Part shown: piece after piece, positions 46,932 to 56,854 of the stretch
How the letters are laid out: every line of letters begins with the position of its first letter
How positions within the stretch are numbered: position 1 is the first letter of the stretch
Source of the DNA: Tepidimonas sp. UBA997
GTDB taxonomy: Bacteria; Pseudomonadota; Gammaproteobacteria; Burkholderiales; Burkholderiaceae_C
DNA: 64,000 nt
Direction of reading: 5' to 3'
Assembly (NCBI GenBank): GCA_002291945.1
Contig: DBAZ01000026.1
Span: 54,506 to 118,505, forward strand
The notes under the pieces: generated by a model
Seen by the model: the letters and a program-made list of their open reading frames with translations, nothing else
The model's database searches: none
Told to the model about the DNA's origin: nothing
Program-made: the position numbers and the translations under genes

Positions 46932-47821
46932 GGTCGCCCCCCGTTCAGACGCCGGTTCTGCCAGCCCTGCAAGGCATTGATGAGCAGCAGCAGCACGAAG
47001 GAAGCCAGCAGCATGACGGTGGCCACGGCGGTAGCGCCGGCGTAGTCGTATTGTTCGAGCCGACCGATGATGATGAGCGGCGTGATTTCCGAGACCATCG
47101 GAATATTGCCCGCGATGAAGACCACCGAACCGTATTCGCCCACGGCACGGGCAAAGGCGAGGGTGAAGCCGGTCAACAAGGCGGGTGTCAGTGCAGGCAG
47201 TATCACCCGCCAAAAAATCTGCCAGCGCGTGGCCCCCAGGCACATGGCGGCCTCCTCGAGCTCCGGCTCCAGGTCCTGCAGCACGGGCTGCAGGGTGCGC
47301 ACCACAAACGGCAGGGTGGTGAAAATCAGCGCCAGCACCACACCGTTGGGGTGAAAAGCCAGTTGGATGCCGAGCGGCTCAAACCAGCGACCAACCCAGC
47401 CGTTGCCCGCCAGCACCGCCGTCAGTGCAATGCCTGCGACGGCACCCGGCAGGGCAAAAGGCAGATCAACCAGTGCATCGACGATCTTCTTGCCAGCAAA
47501 GGTGTAGCGCACCAGCACCCAGGCCACCAGCAGACCGAAGAACACATTCACCACCGCTGCCAGCAGCGAGGCACCGAAGGTCAGGCGATACGAAGCCAGC
47601 ACGCGGGGCGAAGTCACGGCCGACCAGAACTCCCCCCAGGTTAGGGCCAAGGTGTTGAACAGCAGCGCCGACAAGGGGATCAGGACAATCAGGCCCAGGT
47701 ACACCAAGGTGTAGCCGAGCGTGAGCTTGAAGCCGGGCAGCACGCGCACCGATGCGCGCGCCACCGGCGCGGAGGCCGCACCGACTTCGCTCCAAGCCGT
47801 GGTGGTGGCAGCAGCCGACAT
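46928..47821 (-). CDS. cysT: Sulfate ABC transporter permease CysT (CysU)
   Basis: 297-aa permease with a short cytosolic N-terminus and about six to seven spans. Diagnostic segments are [39 protein letters not shown] and the EAA loop [21 protein letters not shown], then [17 protein letters not shown]. Start ATG 47821 lies 3 bp after the sbp stop, so sbp-cysT-cysW-cysA is a single operon. Confidence 0.95.
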   Translation of the reverse strand: MSAAATTTAWSEVGAASAPVARASVRVLPGFKLTLGYTLVYLGLIVLIPLSALLFNTLALTWGEFWSAVTSPRVLASYRLTFGASLLAAVVNVFFGLLVAWVLVRYTFAGKKIVDALVDLPFALPGAVAGIALTAVLAGNGWVGRWFEPLGIQLAFHPNGVVLALIFTTLPFVVRTLQPVLQDLEPELEEAAMCLGATRWQIFWRVILPALTPALLTGFTLAFARAVGEYGSVVFIAGNIPMVSEITPLIIIGRLEQYDYAGATAVATVMLLASFVLLLLINALQGWQNRRLNGGRP

Positions 47822-47824
47822 GGT

Positions 47825-48823
47825 TCAACGCCGTTGGGTGTAGATCTGGTCGAACAGGCCGCCGTCGTTGAAGTGAACCCGATGGGCTTCGGCCAGTGAG
47901 CCAAAGAACTCTTCCACGGTAAACAGACGGATCGGCTTGAAGGACTGGGCGTGACGGGCCAGCACGGCCGGGTCACGGGGGCGCATGTGGTGGCGGGCCG
48001 CGATCTCCTGCCCGGCCGGGCTGAAGAGGAACTCCAGATACGCCTGCGCCTGGGTGGCAGTGCCCTTGCGATCCACCGTGCGCTGCACGATGGCGACCGG
48101 GTTTTCCGTCAGCAGCGACGCGCTGGGGTGGATCGCCTGAACCCGACCCCGGCCAAATTCGGTCTCGACCGACACCACTTCCGACTCAAAAGTCACCAGC
48201 ACATCGCCGATATTGCGCTGCAAAAAGATGCCGGTGGCATCGCGCCCACCCCGGGCCAGCACCGGCACGTTGCGGTAAAGCTGGTTCACAAAGGCCTGGG
48301 CATCGGCATCGCTGCCGCCCTTGTTGCGGACGTAGCCCCAAGCCGCCAGATAGGCCATGCGGCCATTGCCGCCGGTTTTGGGGTTGACCATCACCACCTG
48401 CACACCGGGGCGTATCAGGTCGCTCCAGTCGCGGATGTTCTTGGGGTTGCCCTGCCGCACCAGCAGCAGCATGGTCGAGGTGGTGGGCGACGCTTGGTGG
48501 GCAAAGCGCTGACGCCAGTCGGCGGCGACCAGGCCACGCCCGGCCAGGAAGTCCACGTCGGTGGTGTTGTTGAAAGTGACCACATCAGCGGCCAAGCCGT
48601 CGGCCACCGAACGGGCCTGGGCGCTGGAGCCACCGTGCGACTGATCGACCCGGATGTCCTGCCCGGTGGTCTGGCGAAAGTGCTCCACGAAGGCGGCGTT
48701 GATCTCGCGGTAGAACTCGCGTGAAACGTCGTACGACACGTTGAGCAAGGTGGTCTGGGCTGCGGCCCAGGTGCTGGCCGTCAGGGCAAGGACGGCCAAG
48801 GCTGTACGCAAGGTATTTTTCAT
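47825..48823 (-). CDS. sbp: Periplasmic sulfate-binding protein, first copy
   Basis: 332-aa receptor for the CysTWA importer. A Sec signal peptide ends near AAAQ (residue ~22). TTLLNVSYDVSREFYREINAAF, DQSHGGSSAQARSV and WSDLIRPGVQVVMVNPKTGGNGR are the conserved sulfate-binding family motifs. ATG 48823 (MKNTLRTAL) is chosen over an in-frame upstream ATG because it begins the signal peptide. It heads the operon; the upstream 202 bp are AT-rich and suit a CysB-dependent promoter. Confidence 0.94.
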   Translation of the reverse strand: MKNTLRTALAVLALTASTWAAAQTTLLNVSYDVSREFYREINAAFVEHFRQTTGQDIRVDQSHGGSSAQARSVADGLAADVVTFNNTTDVDFLAGRGLVAADWRQRFAHQASPTTSTMLLLVRQGNPKNIRDWSDLIRPGVQVVMVNPKTGGNGRMAYLAAWGYVRNKGGSDADAQAFVNQLYRNVPVLARGGRDATGIFLQRNIGDVLVTFESEVVSVETEFGRGRVQAIHPSASLLTENPVAIVQRTVDRKGTATQAQAYLEFLFSPAGQEIAARHHMRPRDPAVLARHAQSFKPIRLFTVEEFFGSLAEAHRVHFNDGGLFDQIYTQRR

Positions 48824-49025
48824 GATGAAGGGTGTCAGAAACAAGGAGTGACGTGATTCTCCAGACATGACTTCAAATCTCAAACGACTTTGTTTTTGTT
48901 TTTTTATGACTTTTTGATATAAACGAGTGGGCGTGCAGCATGGCTGTACCTCGCTGACAACAACCGATCACCCTATGCGGCGCGTGGCGGTCTGAGCTGC
49001 AGAACATGCACCCGCGAATTCGCGC
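48824..49025 (-). promoter_or_regulatory. AT-rich spacer upstream of the sbp-cysTWA operon
   Basis: No gene. Around 48890-48930 lies a run of T-rich sequence (on the minus strand TTATATCAAAAAGTCATAAA followed by A-tracts), in contrast to the GC-rich surroundings. Such AT-rich sites are typical targets of CysB/Cbl activators in sulfate operons. No exact operator can be assigned. Confidence 0.4.
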
Positions 49026-50042
49026 TCACAGCCGCCGATCGAAAATCTGATCGAACATGCCGCCATCAGCAAAATGAACGCGTGTTGCCTCGGCCCAGCC
49101 ACCAAAGGCTTCCTCAATCGTGAACAGTTGCATGGCCGGGAACTGCTGCGCGTATTTCGCCTGCGCCTGCACGGAGCGAGGGCGAAAAAAATGCTTGCCG
49201 ATGATGTCCTGCGCTTCTTCGGTGTACAGATTGTCGAGGTAAGCCTGGGCAACCGCTCGGGTTCCGTGTCGATCGACATTGCGGTCCACCACCGTGACGG
49301 CGGGCTCCGCCAGAATGGACAAAGACGGATAAATGAAATCCACCCGTTGGCCGAATTCCTTCTCAAGCAGATGCGCTTCGTTTTCCCAGCTCAGAAACAC
49401 ATCGCCTTGGTTGCGCTGGGCAAAAGTCACCGACGACCCCCGTGCGCCGGTATCCAGCACGGGGACGTTTTGGTAAATCTTGCGAACGAATGCTTGGGCC
49501 TGCGCATGGCTGCCGTACTTGCGTCTGGCAAACTCCCACGCCGCCAGGTAATTCCAGCGAGCACCCCCCGAGGTTTTGGGATTGGGTGTGATGGCTCGTA
49601 CGTCAGGCCGGATGAGATCGTGCCAATCGGTGATGTTCTTCGGGTTGCCTGCGCGAACGACGAAGATTATCGTGGAGGTGTAAGGCGAACTGTTGAAAGG
49701 CAGGCGCTGTTGCCAGTTTCGAGGTATCCATCCCCCGTTTTCGTGCAGGGCGTCCGTGTCGCTGGCCAGTGCCAGGGTGGCGACATCGGCCGCCAGACCG
49801 CTGACGATGGCACGGGCTTGGCGACCTGAACCCCCGTGGGATTGCTGGACCGTCAGGGTTTGACCGGTCTTGGCTTGCCAGTGCCGAATGAATGCTGCGT
49901 TGTAATCGACATACAGCTCGCGGGTCGGGTCGTACGAAACGTTCAGCAACGTGGTGCTGCTGCGTTGTGCTTGAGCCCAAGGGCTCAGACCGACGACTCC
50001 GACCGTGGCAGCCAACGATTGAATGACTTGACGACGACGCAT
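49026..50042 (-). CDS. Periplasmic sulfate-binding protein, second copy, with twin-arginine-like signal
   Basis: 338-aa paralogue of the sulfate-binding protein encoded just downstream (shared TTLLNVSYD, QQSHGGSGRQAR, NPKNITDWHDLIRPDV, FDQIF at the end). Its N-terminus is MRRRQVIQSLAATVGVVGL then WAQA, resembling a Tat signal, whereas the first copy has a plain Sec signal. ATG 50042 has GGAG 5 nt upstream; GTG 50048 is possible. It may bind sulfate, thiosulfate or a related oxyanion for the same CysTWA transporter. Its own AT-rich upstream region suggests sulfur-regulated expression. Confidence 0.9.
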   Translation of the reverse strand: MRRRQVIQSLAATVGVVGLSPWAQAQRSSTTLLNVSYDPTRELYVDYNAAFIRHWQAKTGQTLTVQQSHGGSGRQARAIVSGLAADVATLALASDTDALHENGGWIPRNWQQRLPFNSSPYTSTIIFVVRAGNPKNITDWHDLIRPDVRAITPNPKTSGGARWNYLAAWEFARRKYGSHAQAQAFVRKIYQNVPVLDTGARGSSVTFAQRNQGDVFLSWENEAHLLEKEFGQRVDFIYPSLSILAEPAVTVVDRNVDRHGTRAVAQAYLDNLYTEEAQDIIGKHFFRPRSVQAQAKYAQQFPAMQLFTIEEAFGGWAEATRVHFADGGMFDQIFDRRL

Positions 50043-50152
50043 GAACACTCCAAGGTTTGATACGAATGGAGCGCATGATCCAGCGTCTTTTAAAAATCTG
50101 GAACGAATAAAAATTCAGTTGCTAATAACCATGGCGGCTATTGAGGCGGGTG

Positions 50153-50212
50153 GTGCAAGAAAGGTCAGACAGCCCCTGTGGGCGCTCGCCCTGAGAGGCC
50201 CGATCAGACCTT
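50153..50212 (-). terminator. Hairpin terminator after opgH
   Basis: On the minus strand the opgH stop runs into AAGGTC...GACCTT (outer stem, plus 50161-50166 with 50207-50212), enclosing a GGGC/GCCC stem and a GCCTCT/AGGGGC stem, and is followed by TCTT. It separates opgGH from the second sulfate-binding protein gene. Confidence 0.5.
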
Positions 50213-52158
50213 CACGGATGCTGCCACGAAGAAGGCTCCATCGACCATGCGCGGCGCAATACTTGGGGTGAACGGGCTTCTTCGGGCACCAGCAAGACGT
50301 GCTGCGCACGCAAGGCCGCGCCCAGTCGATGATCGCTGGTGAGCACCGCCATCGGTATGGCGAACAACAGCGGCACCCAGACCGGCGCGAACCACAGCAG
50401 CGCGGAAGGGCCCGCCGGAGCCGCAGCCAGAACCAGCAAGCCAGCCACCAGCGTGGGCACACACAAAGCCGTGACCGCATCTTTCCAGGGAATTTCCCGC
50501 GCGTCACGGGGGGGCGACTTCCACTCCAGCTTCCAGCCGGTCAGCGCCACAACCACAAAAACCGTGTGTCCCAGCATGCGAATCGGTGCCTGCATCAAGG
50601 CCAGCACGGTCTCGACCAGGGCACTGCGCACCAGCGCCCATGCACCCCCAAAGCGGATGGCCTCTTTCTGCCACAGAATCGAGACCACCCCCAGTACACG
50701 CGGCAGCACCAGCACGAACAGGGTCCAGAACCACAGACCCAAGGTGCCGACGCGCGTGAACCCTTCAGCCGTGGCCAGATCATCGCCCGAGAGCTTCCAC
50801 AGCAGCAGGCCCAGGCCCATGAACAGCAGCCAGAGCGGGGCCGCCAAGTAGGACAGCGCACCGGTCAGGAACATGAAGCGGTGAACCGTGCTGAAGCCGG
50901 GCTCGGCCATCAGGCGCAGATTCTGCAGGTTGCCCTGGCACCAGCGGCGGTCACGTTGCAATTCCGACAGCAGGTCTGGCGGTTGCTGCTCGTAACTGCC
51001 CTTGAGGTCGCTGACCAGCCAGACGTCGAATCCGGCACGTCGCATCATGGCGGCTTCGACAAAGTCGTGCGACAGGATGCTGCCCGTCAGGCCGCCTGTG
51101 CCGGGAATGGTGGCCAGCGCACAGTGCGCCATGAAAGGCTGCACACGGATGATGGCGTTGTGCCCGAAGTAATGCGAGTCGCCCAGTTGCCAGAACTGCA
51201 TGCCCAGCGCAAACAGGCGACCCGCCACGCGGGCGGCAAACTGCTGGACGCGGGCGTGCAGGGTGGCGTGACCGATGCTCTGAGTCAAGGTCTGGATGAT
51301 CCCGGCTTTCGGATGGGCTTCCATCAACTGGGCCAGAGTGACCACGCAGTCCCCGCTCATGACGCTGTCGGCGTCGAGCACGATCATGTAGGCATAGTCC
51401 TTGCCCCAGCGGCGGCAGAAGTCGGCCACGTTGCCGGCCTTGCGGTGTGTGCGGCGCTTGCGGGCCCGGTAATAGACCTCGATCGGCGGGGTGCCGGGCG
51501 AGCGAGCCGCCAGCTCGGCGCGCAGCGCCGACCAGGCTTGCCACTCTTGCGCCAGCACCTCGGGGTCTTTGCTGTCCGACAGCACGAATACATCGAAGTG
51601 CTGCGCTTGGCCGGTGGCAATCAGGGATTCGCAGGTCGCCCGCAGACCGGCAAAGACGGTCGAGACATCCTCATGACAAATCGGCATGATCAGGGCCGTG
51701 CGCCGCGCCACGTCCAGCGGCTGGTCGCGCACCGCTCGATGGTCGAGGGCATGGCGATCGCCGTAGAGGCTGACCCAGAACCCCATGAGCGCGGTGATGG
51801 CCCCGCTGGCCACCCAAGCGAACAAGAGCGCAAACAGCGTGCTCTGGATGAACGACACGCCCCAGAGCCCTGAAGACGGTTTGAGCTCGACAAACAGCAT
51901 CGTGGCCCAGGCCGTCAGGGTCACGATGAGGGCCAGAAACACCAGCCTGCGCACACGGGCATGGACTGCCCAAGCCGGCAGCGTGGTGTCGTCCGGCGTA
52001 CGGGACGCATGGGGCGCACGGGACGCACGCGGTTGGGTGGCGCTGACACGCGCCATCAAGGCCGCACCGACGCTGCGCCAGAAGCCGCGCCAAGGGGTGG
52101 CAACCATGGATCCCCGGTGGATCGGCGGCGCACTGGCGCTGCGGATCGAGGGTTTCAT
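50212..52158 (-). CDS. opgH: Osmoregulated periplasmic glucan glucosyltransferase OpgH
   Basis: 648-aa inner-membrane GT2 enzyme that polymerises glucose from UDP-glucose into the OPG backbone and exports it. The two N-terminal spans are at about residues 70-130. The GT2 core has IVLDADSVMSGD, HDFVEAAMMRRAGF and the acceptor-site QRDRRWCQGN, and several C-terminal spans follow. Shorter than E. coli OpgH (847 aa) mainly at both ends. ATG 52158 overlaps the opgG stop by 4 nt; an upstream in-frame ATG at 52182 is less likely. Confidence 0.94.
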   Translation of the reverse strand: MKPSIRSASAPPIHRGSMVATPWRGFWRSVGAALMARVSATQPRASRAPHASRTPDDTTLPAWAVHARVRRLVFLALIVTLTAWATMLFVELKPSSGLWGVSFIQSTLFALLFAWVASGAITALMGFWVSLYGDRHALDHRAVRDQPLDVARRTALIMPICHEDVSTVFAGLRATCESLIATGQAQHFDVFVLSDSKDPEVLAQEWQAWSALRAELAARSPGTPPIEVYYRARKRRTHRKAGNVADFCRRWGKDYAYMIVLDADSVMSGDCVVTLAQLMEAHPKAGIIQTLTQSIGHATLHARVQQFAARVAGRLFALGMQFWQLGDSHYFGHNAIIRVQPFMAHCALATIPGTGGLTGSILSHDFVEAAMMRRAGFDVWLVSDLKGSYEQQPPDLLSELQRDRRWCQGNLQNLRLMAEPGFSTVHRFMFLTGALSYLAAPLWLLFMGLGLLLWKLSGDDLATAEGFTRVGTLGLWFWTLFVLVLPRVLGVVSILWQKEAIRFGGAWALVRSALVETVLALMQAPIRMLGHTVFVVVALTGWKLEWKSPPRDAREIPWKDAVTALCVPTLVAGLLVLAAAPAGPSALLWFAPVWVPLLFAIPMAVLTSDHRLGAALRAQHVLLVPEEARSPQVLRRAWSMEPSSWQHP

Positions 52159-53771
52159 TGCGGTAGAAGGACGTAGCTCCATGTTTCGCTCAAAGTGTGG
52201 GTGGGGGTGCGCAGGAAAGCCCGCAGTTCGATGGATGCCGGGGGTGCAGTCGTGGTGGCCGGGTCGGAGACGGGCCGCTCCACGCGCAGCGTCAGGCGCC
52301 AGTCGCCATTGACCGGGTTGCGATAGACCAGCCGCTCCAGGATGCGGGCTTCGTGGCTGGCACTGACCACGGCTTCGACCGGCGCATCGGCGGGCAATGC
52401 CTCCAGCGCCGGGCCGCGAAAGTCGATCACGAACTGCACCTGACGCGCCAGTTCGTCCGCACTGAGCTGGTGGTAGCCGATCCCACGGCGCGACTGCACC
52501 GTCCAACTGCTAGGGGGCTGGGTCTTGTGTTCACCCTCCCAGTGCAACTGGTAGGCAAATTCCAGCGGCTCGCCTGGGGCGGGCAACTGGTCGGGCACCC
52601 AGTAGGCGACCACATTGTCATGGGTTTCGTCCGGTGTGCTCAGCAGCACCAGCTCGACCCGGCCCGGCCCCCACGGGTGGGTCGGCACCACCCAGGCACT
52701 GGGGCGGCGTTCGTAGCGGGCTTCGACGTCCTCGTAACTGCTCCAGGCACGGTCCCGCTGCATCAGGCCAAACCCCTTCGGATTGGTGGTTTGGAAGGAA
52801 GTCACGGTCTTGTGGCGGGGGTTTTGCAAAGGACGCCAGATCCACTCACCTTCGCCGGTGGCGACCATCAGGCCGTCGGAGTCGTGGACTTCGGGGCGGA
52901 AATCGCCCGGCAAGGGCTGGTTTTCGCCGAAGAAGAACATGCTGGTCAGCGGCGCGATGCCCAAGGTGCTGATGGGTGCCATGCCCTCCGGTGGGGACGT
53001 GCGCACATACACCCGCGCCGAAATGTCCACCCGCGTCGTGCTGCCGGGGTGGATCACGAAGCGGTATGCGCCCGTGACCCGGGGCGATTCCAGCAGCGCC
53101 AGCACTTCCTGCACCGCGCTGCCGGGGGTCGGGCGCAGCAGCCAGAAATCGGTGAAGCGGGGGAACTCCTCCGGGCTGGGTGCCACGGTATCGACGGCCA
53201 GGCCGCGTGCCGACAAACCGTACTGCTGCCCGGCACCGAGCGCACGGAAGTAGCTGGCACCCAGAAAGACGATCAGTTCGTCCTTGAAAGCCTGGGTGTT
53301 GAGCGGGTAGTGCAGGCGAAAGCCCGCATGCCCGATGTCGCCCCAGCTTGCGGGGTGCAGAAGGTTGTCGCCGAAATCGTAATCCGCCTGCCGGTAAGGG
53401 ATCTTCTGGCTCAGCCGCTGGCCCTGAGCGTCGGTCATGACCTCGTGGACGCGCACCGGGTGCTGGTGGTACAGACCGAGGTGAAAGAACATGGCCTCGA
53501 AGGGCAGTTGCTGGTCGCGCCACAAAGCCCGATCAGGCCGGTAGCGGATGTCCCGCATCTGGTCGTAGTTGAGCTGCTGCAGCTCGACCGGGATAGGCGG
53601 TGTCGGTTGATAAGCCTGGCGCGACAAGGCCTGTGCCTGGGCAGATACCGTGTCCCAGGTGGCGGCCGACGAGACCAAGGGCAGCAAGGCGCACACGCCC
53701 AAGCAGAGCGCCCGCCCGCCACGAGAGGCGTGGGCCGCGACCGTTGCAAAGGAATCGAAAAATGATGTCAT
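52155..53771 (-). CDS. opgG: Periplasmic glucan biosynthesis protein OpgG/OpgD
   Basis: 538-aa secreted protein that acts on the nascent glucan (OpgG branching-related or OpgD-type). A signal peptide with hydrophobic core ALCLGVCALLPLV ends near SSA. Family landmarks are YDQMRDIRYRPDRALW, LPFEAMFFHLGLYH, GASYFRALGAGQQYGLSARGLA, APLTSMFFFGEN and GEGEWIWRPLQNP. ATG 53771 (MTSFFDSF) is the start; a TTG two codons earlier is in frame. OpgG and OpgD cannot be told apart with confidence by eye. Confidence 0.93.
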   Translation of the reverse strand: MTSFFDSFATVAAHASRGGRALCLGVCALLPLVSSAATWDTVSAQAQALSRQAYQPTPPIPVELQQLNYDQMRDIRYRPDRALWRDQQLPFEAMFFHLGLYHQHPVRVHEVMTDAQGQRLSQKIPYRQADYDFGDNLLHPASWGDIGHAGFRLHYPLNTQAFKDELIVFLGASYFRALGAGQQYGLSARGLAVDTVAPSPEEFPRFTDFWLLRPTPGSAVQEVLALLESPRVTGAYRFVIHPGSTTRVDISARVYVRTSPPEGMAPISTLGIAPLTSMFFFGENQPLPGDFRPEVHDSDGLMVATGEGEWIWRPLQNPRHKTVTSFQTTNPKGFGLMQRDRAWSSYEDVEARYERRPSAWVVPTHPWGPGRVELVLLSTPDETHDNVVAYWVPDQLPAPGEPLEFAYQLHWEGEHKTQPPSSWTVQSRRGIGYHQLSADELARQVQFVIDFRGPALEALPADAPVEAVVSASHEARILERLVYRNPVNGDWRLTLRVERPVSDPATTTAPPASIELRAFLRTPTHTLSETWSYVLLPQ

Positions 53772-54178
53772 GCCCAAGCTATAGCAAGCCCCGTGCCTGA
53801 CGAAAAAACCGTATCGAATCAGCGAGTTAGAACTAGGCGCTGGAGGGGCATCGGAAAAAATCAGGGAAAACCCGATTTTTTGTCGCCAACCAGCGACAGA
53901 TCCTCCGCATCCAGATCAAAAAGGCTGTGTTTTCAATCACTTAGCCATGTCACCGATGAGCGACATGGGCAGCCTCCCGGGCATGAATGCGGGAGATTCC
54001 TGCGCCGCTACGCATGCGCAAGCTGCCGTCTGGTCGCTGCGCTGGGTTTGGGGCTTCTAGGGCGGCAATGGTCGGCTGATTTTGGCAACGGCGCAGTCCA
54101 CCAACGCCGTCCAGAGGTCTGCCTTGGGTAACTGCTGCGCTACCGCCTTCAGATGGGCTGCTGGCTGGCGGGTGTTTG
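53772..54178. other. 407-bp intergenic region between opgG and the fic pseudogene
   Basis: Holds the opgG promoter side and a bidirectional terminator at 53855-53881. No reading frame here has recognisable similarity. A minus-strand frame at about 54060-54175 reads LPKADLWTALVDCAVAKI before a stop and might be a decayed coding remnant, but I cannot name it. Confidence 0.4.
53855..53881. terminator. Bidirectional intrinsic terminator
   Basis: AAAAAATC (53855-53862) pairs with GATTTTTT (53874-53881), with GGG/CCC inside and an AAAA loop; one unpaired A bulges. A-run and T-run flank the GC core, so it can work on both strands, most usefully for the leftward fic transcript. Confidence 0.65.
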
Positions 54179-55326
54179 TCACCGGCAGAGCCGTTCAACG
54201 TAGGCCTGATAGCTGTAACTCCGGTTCTTTTTCTGGCCAGTCAACTCGGCCACGATGCTCAACTCCTGTAAGACTTTGACCGCTGCCGTTGCGGTCGGAA
54301 AGCTGGTGTCGAGTTGCTGCCTCGCACGTTCGATGGTAAAGCGCGGCATCATGGGTAGCATCTCGAACAGCCGGTAGCTTGCCGGGCCTGCCTTGGCAGA
54401 TTGCAACAGGCGTCGGCGGTCGGTGGCCACCAGACTGGCGACCTCGATGATGTTTTTTTCGGCGTCGCTCGCAGCGGTCGCCACGCCTTCCAGAAAGAAC
54501 GTGACCCAAGACTCCCAGTCGCCTTCCGTGCGGATGGCAGAAAGCCGACGGTAGTACTCCGCCTGATGCTGCTTGAGGTAGCCGCTGAGGTACATCAAAG
54601 GCTCGGACAACAATCCCCAATGCTCGAACAGAGCGGCGATCAGCAGCCGTCCGATGCGCCCGTTACCGTCCAGAAAAGGGTGGATGGTTTCAAATTGCGC
54701 ATGGATCAGGGCCACCTTGACCATCGGTGGCATATCCGTCGCCGTGTTGTGTATGAACCGATCCATGTCGGCCAGCAGCGGGGAGCGTGCTCCGGCGGTG
54801 GCGGTACGAAAACCGCGTTGCCGGGCCGTGTGCCACCGATCCAGTTTTGCGACTGGCGCAACTCGCCGGGCTGCTTGCCTGCGCCGCGTGCGCCGTCAAG
54901 CAGGCGTCGGTGCGCCTCGCACAACAGCCGCACACTGATGGGTAGGCCTTTTGGGTCGCGCAGTTGCTCCTGCGTCCAGCGGAATGCACGTAGGTAGTTG
55001 GTCACTTCTTCCACGTCGTCGGCATTGCTGACTTTGAAACCAGCTTCTTCGTCGAACAGGTCGGTGAGCGTGGCCTGCGTGCCCTCGATCTGCGACGTGA
55101 GCAACGCCTCCTTGCGAATGGCACTGTACAAAAGCCAGTCCACCGACGGCACCAGCCCTGACACTCCCGCCAGCCGCGCGAGCGCCAGTTCGGCTTGCCG
55201 ATTCAGTTCGGTGAACACCTCCGGTGACAACGCTGGATCAGACGGCGGTAATGCATAGGGCACGAAGGCACGCGCCGACTCGCCCAGTGTCGTAGAAATC
55301 GAATAGGTCCCGGCGGTGCGCACCAT
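54179..55326 (-). pseudogene. Fic-family protein (probable AMPylase) broken by a 1-nt frameshift
   Basis: Two overlapping frames together make a ~382-codon Fic protein. The first (from ATG 55326) gives a Fic_N domain with SQIEGTQATLTDLFDEE, where the inhibitory-helix-like Ser/Glu motif is seen, up to NAVFVPPPPEHAP. The second carries the core, including the active-site motif HPFLDGNGRIGR, and a C-terminal winged-helix-like end (TATAAVKVLQELSIV). The switch falls near 54778-54786, where one base appears to be missing in a C/G run. It could be a true pseudogene or a sequencing error. If intact it would transfer AMP to a target protein. Confidence 0.85.
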
Positions 55327-55352
55327 TGAAAACAATCTTTGGTATCTTGCCG

Positions 55353-55378
55353 TCAAATTAAAGCGCTCTTTAATTTGA
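55353..55378. promoter_or_regulatory. 26-bp perfect inverted repeat upstream of fic
   Basis: TCAAATTAAAG (55353-55363) and CTTTAATTTGA (55368-55378) are exact inverted copies around CGCT. It lies 27 bp upstream of the fic start codon. AT-rich against its surroundings and without a T-tract, it looks like an operator rather than a terminator. Confidence 0.6.
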
Positions 55379-55441
55379 TTGGCAACGATTAAAGCGGCCC
55401 GGAGCCACGCGGCGGTCATGCAACTCATCGATCCCCCTGCG

Positions 55442-56854
55442 TCACGGCTCCGGGTCCGCCACATCATGGCCGTCGTTCTTGAACAGACCGGGGGTGAGGT
55501 CGTGTTTTTGCAGCAAGCGGTAGAACTCGGTCCGGTTGCGCTGCGCCAGCCGGGCGGCGTCGGCCACTTGGCCATCGGTCATGCGCAGCAGGCTCACCAG
55601 GTATTGCCGCTCGAAGCGCTGCTTGGCCTCGGCAAAGCTGAGCACCTCGACGGACGGAATGCGCAGCGCCCGCTGCACCAGCGAAAGCGGGATCAGGGGC
55701 GTCGGCGACAGGGCGCACACCTGTTCGACGACGTTGTACAACTGGCGCACGTTGCCGGGCCAGGAGACCGAGGTGAGGGCCTTCATGGCCTCGGGGGAAA
55801 AACCGGCGATCCGGCGCTGGTATTTGCGTGCCAGTTGCAGCAGAAAATGATTGGCCAGCAGGGGGATGTCCTCGCGTCGCTCGGCCAGCGTGGGCAAATG
55901 CAGCGTCACCACATGCAGGCGGTAATACAGGTCTTCGCGGAACTGCCCTACGCGCATGGCTTCCTCGAGGTCGCGATGGGTGGCCGAAATGATGCGCACA
56001 TCCACCTCGACCGACTGGCTGGAGCCGACCGGGCGCACCGCCCGTTCCTGCAGCACCCGCAGCAGCTTGACTTGCAGGGGCAGCGGCATGTCACCGATTT
56101 CATCGAGGAACAGTGTGCCGCCATCGGCTGCCTGAAACAGGCCTTTGTGATGCGCCACGGCATCGGTGAAAGCGCCCTTGACGTGGCCGAACAGCTCGGA
56201 CTCCAGCAAGGCCTCGGGAATGGCACCGCAGTTCACCGCCACGAAAGGCTTTTTGACCCGGGCACTGGCTCGATGGATGGCCCGCGCCAGCAGTTCCTTG
56301 CCGGTGCCACTGTCGCCCAGCAATAGCACGCTGGCGTCGGACTGCGCCACCATGCGGGCCTCGCGCAGCAGGTCGTCCATGCGGTGCGATCGACTGACGA
56401 TTTCGGCGCGCCAGGCGTCGTCTTGCCGATCCACGGATTCGACTCGACCGCCCAGCGCGACGGCTTGCTCCACCTTGTCGAGCAGGGCCTTGGCTTCGTA
56501 GGGCTTGGTCAGGTAGGCGAACACGCCGCGGGTGGTGGCTTCGACCGCGTCGGGTATGGTGCCGTGCGCGGTCAGCAAAATCACGGGCAAAGAAGGGTGG
56601 CGGCGACGAATGGCATCGAACAAGGCCAAGCCATCTTGGGCGGGCAGCCGAACGTCCGACACCACCACCTGTGGCCGCTCGACATCCAGCCGATCGAGCG
56701 CAGACTCGGCCGACGCCGCCGTAATGACCCGATAACCGGATGCGCTCAGGCGCATCGACAGCAGTTTCAGCAGGTCGGCGTCGTCATCGACCAGCAGCAC
56801 GCAGGGGCGCAGGGAGTGGCCCGCCGTGGCAGACGAAGGCGTGGTCGGGTTCAT
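55442..56854 (-). CDS. glrR: Sigma-54-type response regulator GlrR (QseF)
   Basis: 470-aa NtrC-like regulator. Receiver domain with phospho-Asp67 (VVVSDVRLP), AAA+ domain with Walker A GDSGTGKE (180-187) and FLDEIGDMP, and a C-terminal Fis-type helix-turn-helix ([20 protein letters not shown]). The loop that contacts sigma-54, usually GAFTGA, reads GAFTDA (227-232). In enterobacteria GlrR drives glmY sRNA expression; its targets here are unknown. The start overlaps the qseG stop by 4 nt (ATGA). Confidence 0.93.
   Translation of the reverse strand: MNPTTPSSATAGHSLRPCVLLVDDDADLLKLLSMRLSASGYRVITAASAESALDRLDVERPQVVVSDVRLPAQDGLALFDAIRRRHPSLPVILLTAHGTIPDAVEATTRGVFAYLTKPYEAKALLDKVEQAVALGGRVESVDRQDDAWRAEIVSRSHRMDDLLREARMVAQSDASVLLLGDSGTGKELLARAIHRASARVKKPFVAVNCGAIPEALLESELFGHVKGAFTDAVAHHKGLFQAADGGTLFLDEIGDMPLPLQVKLLRVLQERAVRPVGSSQSVEVDVRIISATHRDLEEAMRVGQFREDLYYRLHVVTLHLPTLAERREDIPLLANHFLLQLARKYQRRIAGFSPEAMKALTSVSWPGNVRQLYNVVEQVCALSPTPLIPLSLVQRALRIPSVEVLSFAEAKQRFERQYLVSLLRMTDGQVADAARLAQRNRTEFYRLLQKHDLTPGLFKNDGHDVADPEP

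Noticed and set aside
53793..54131. 112-codon plus-strand open frame between opgG and fic
   Set aside because: No domain, signal or ribosome-binding site, and it runs through a strong terminator hairpin.
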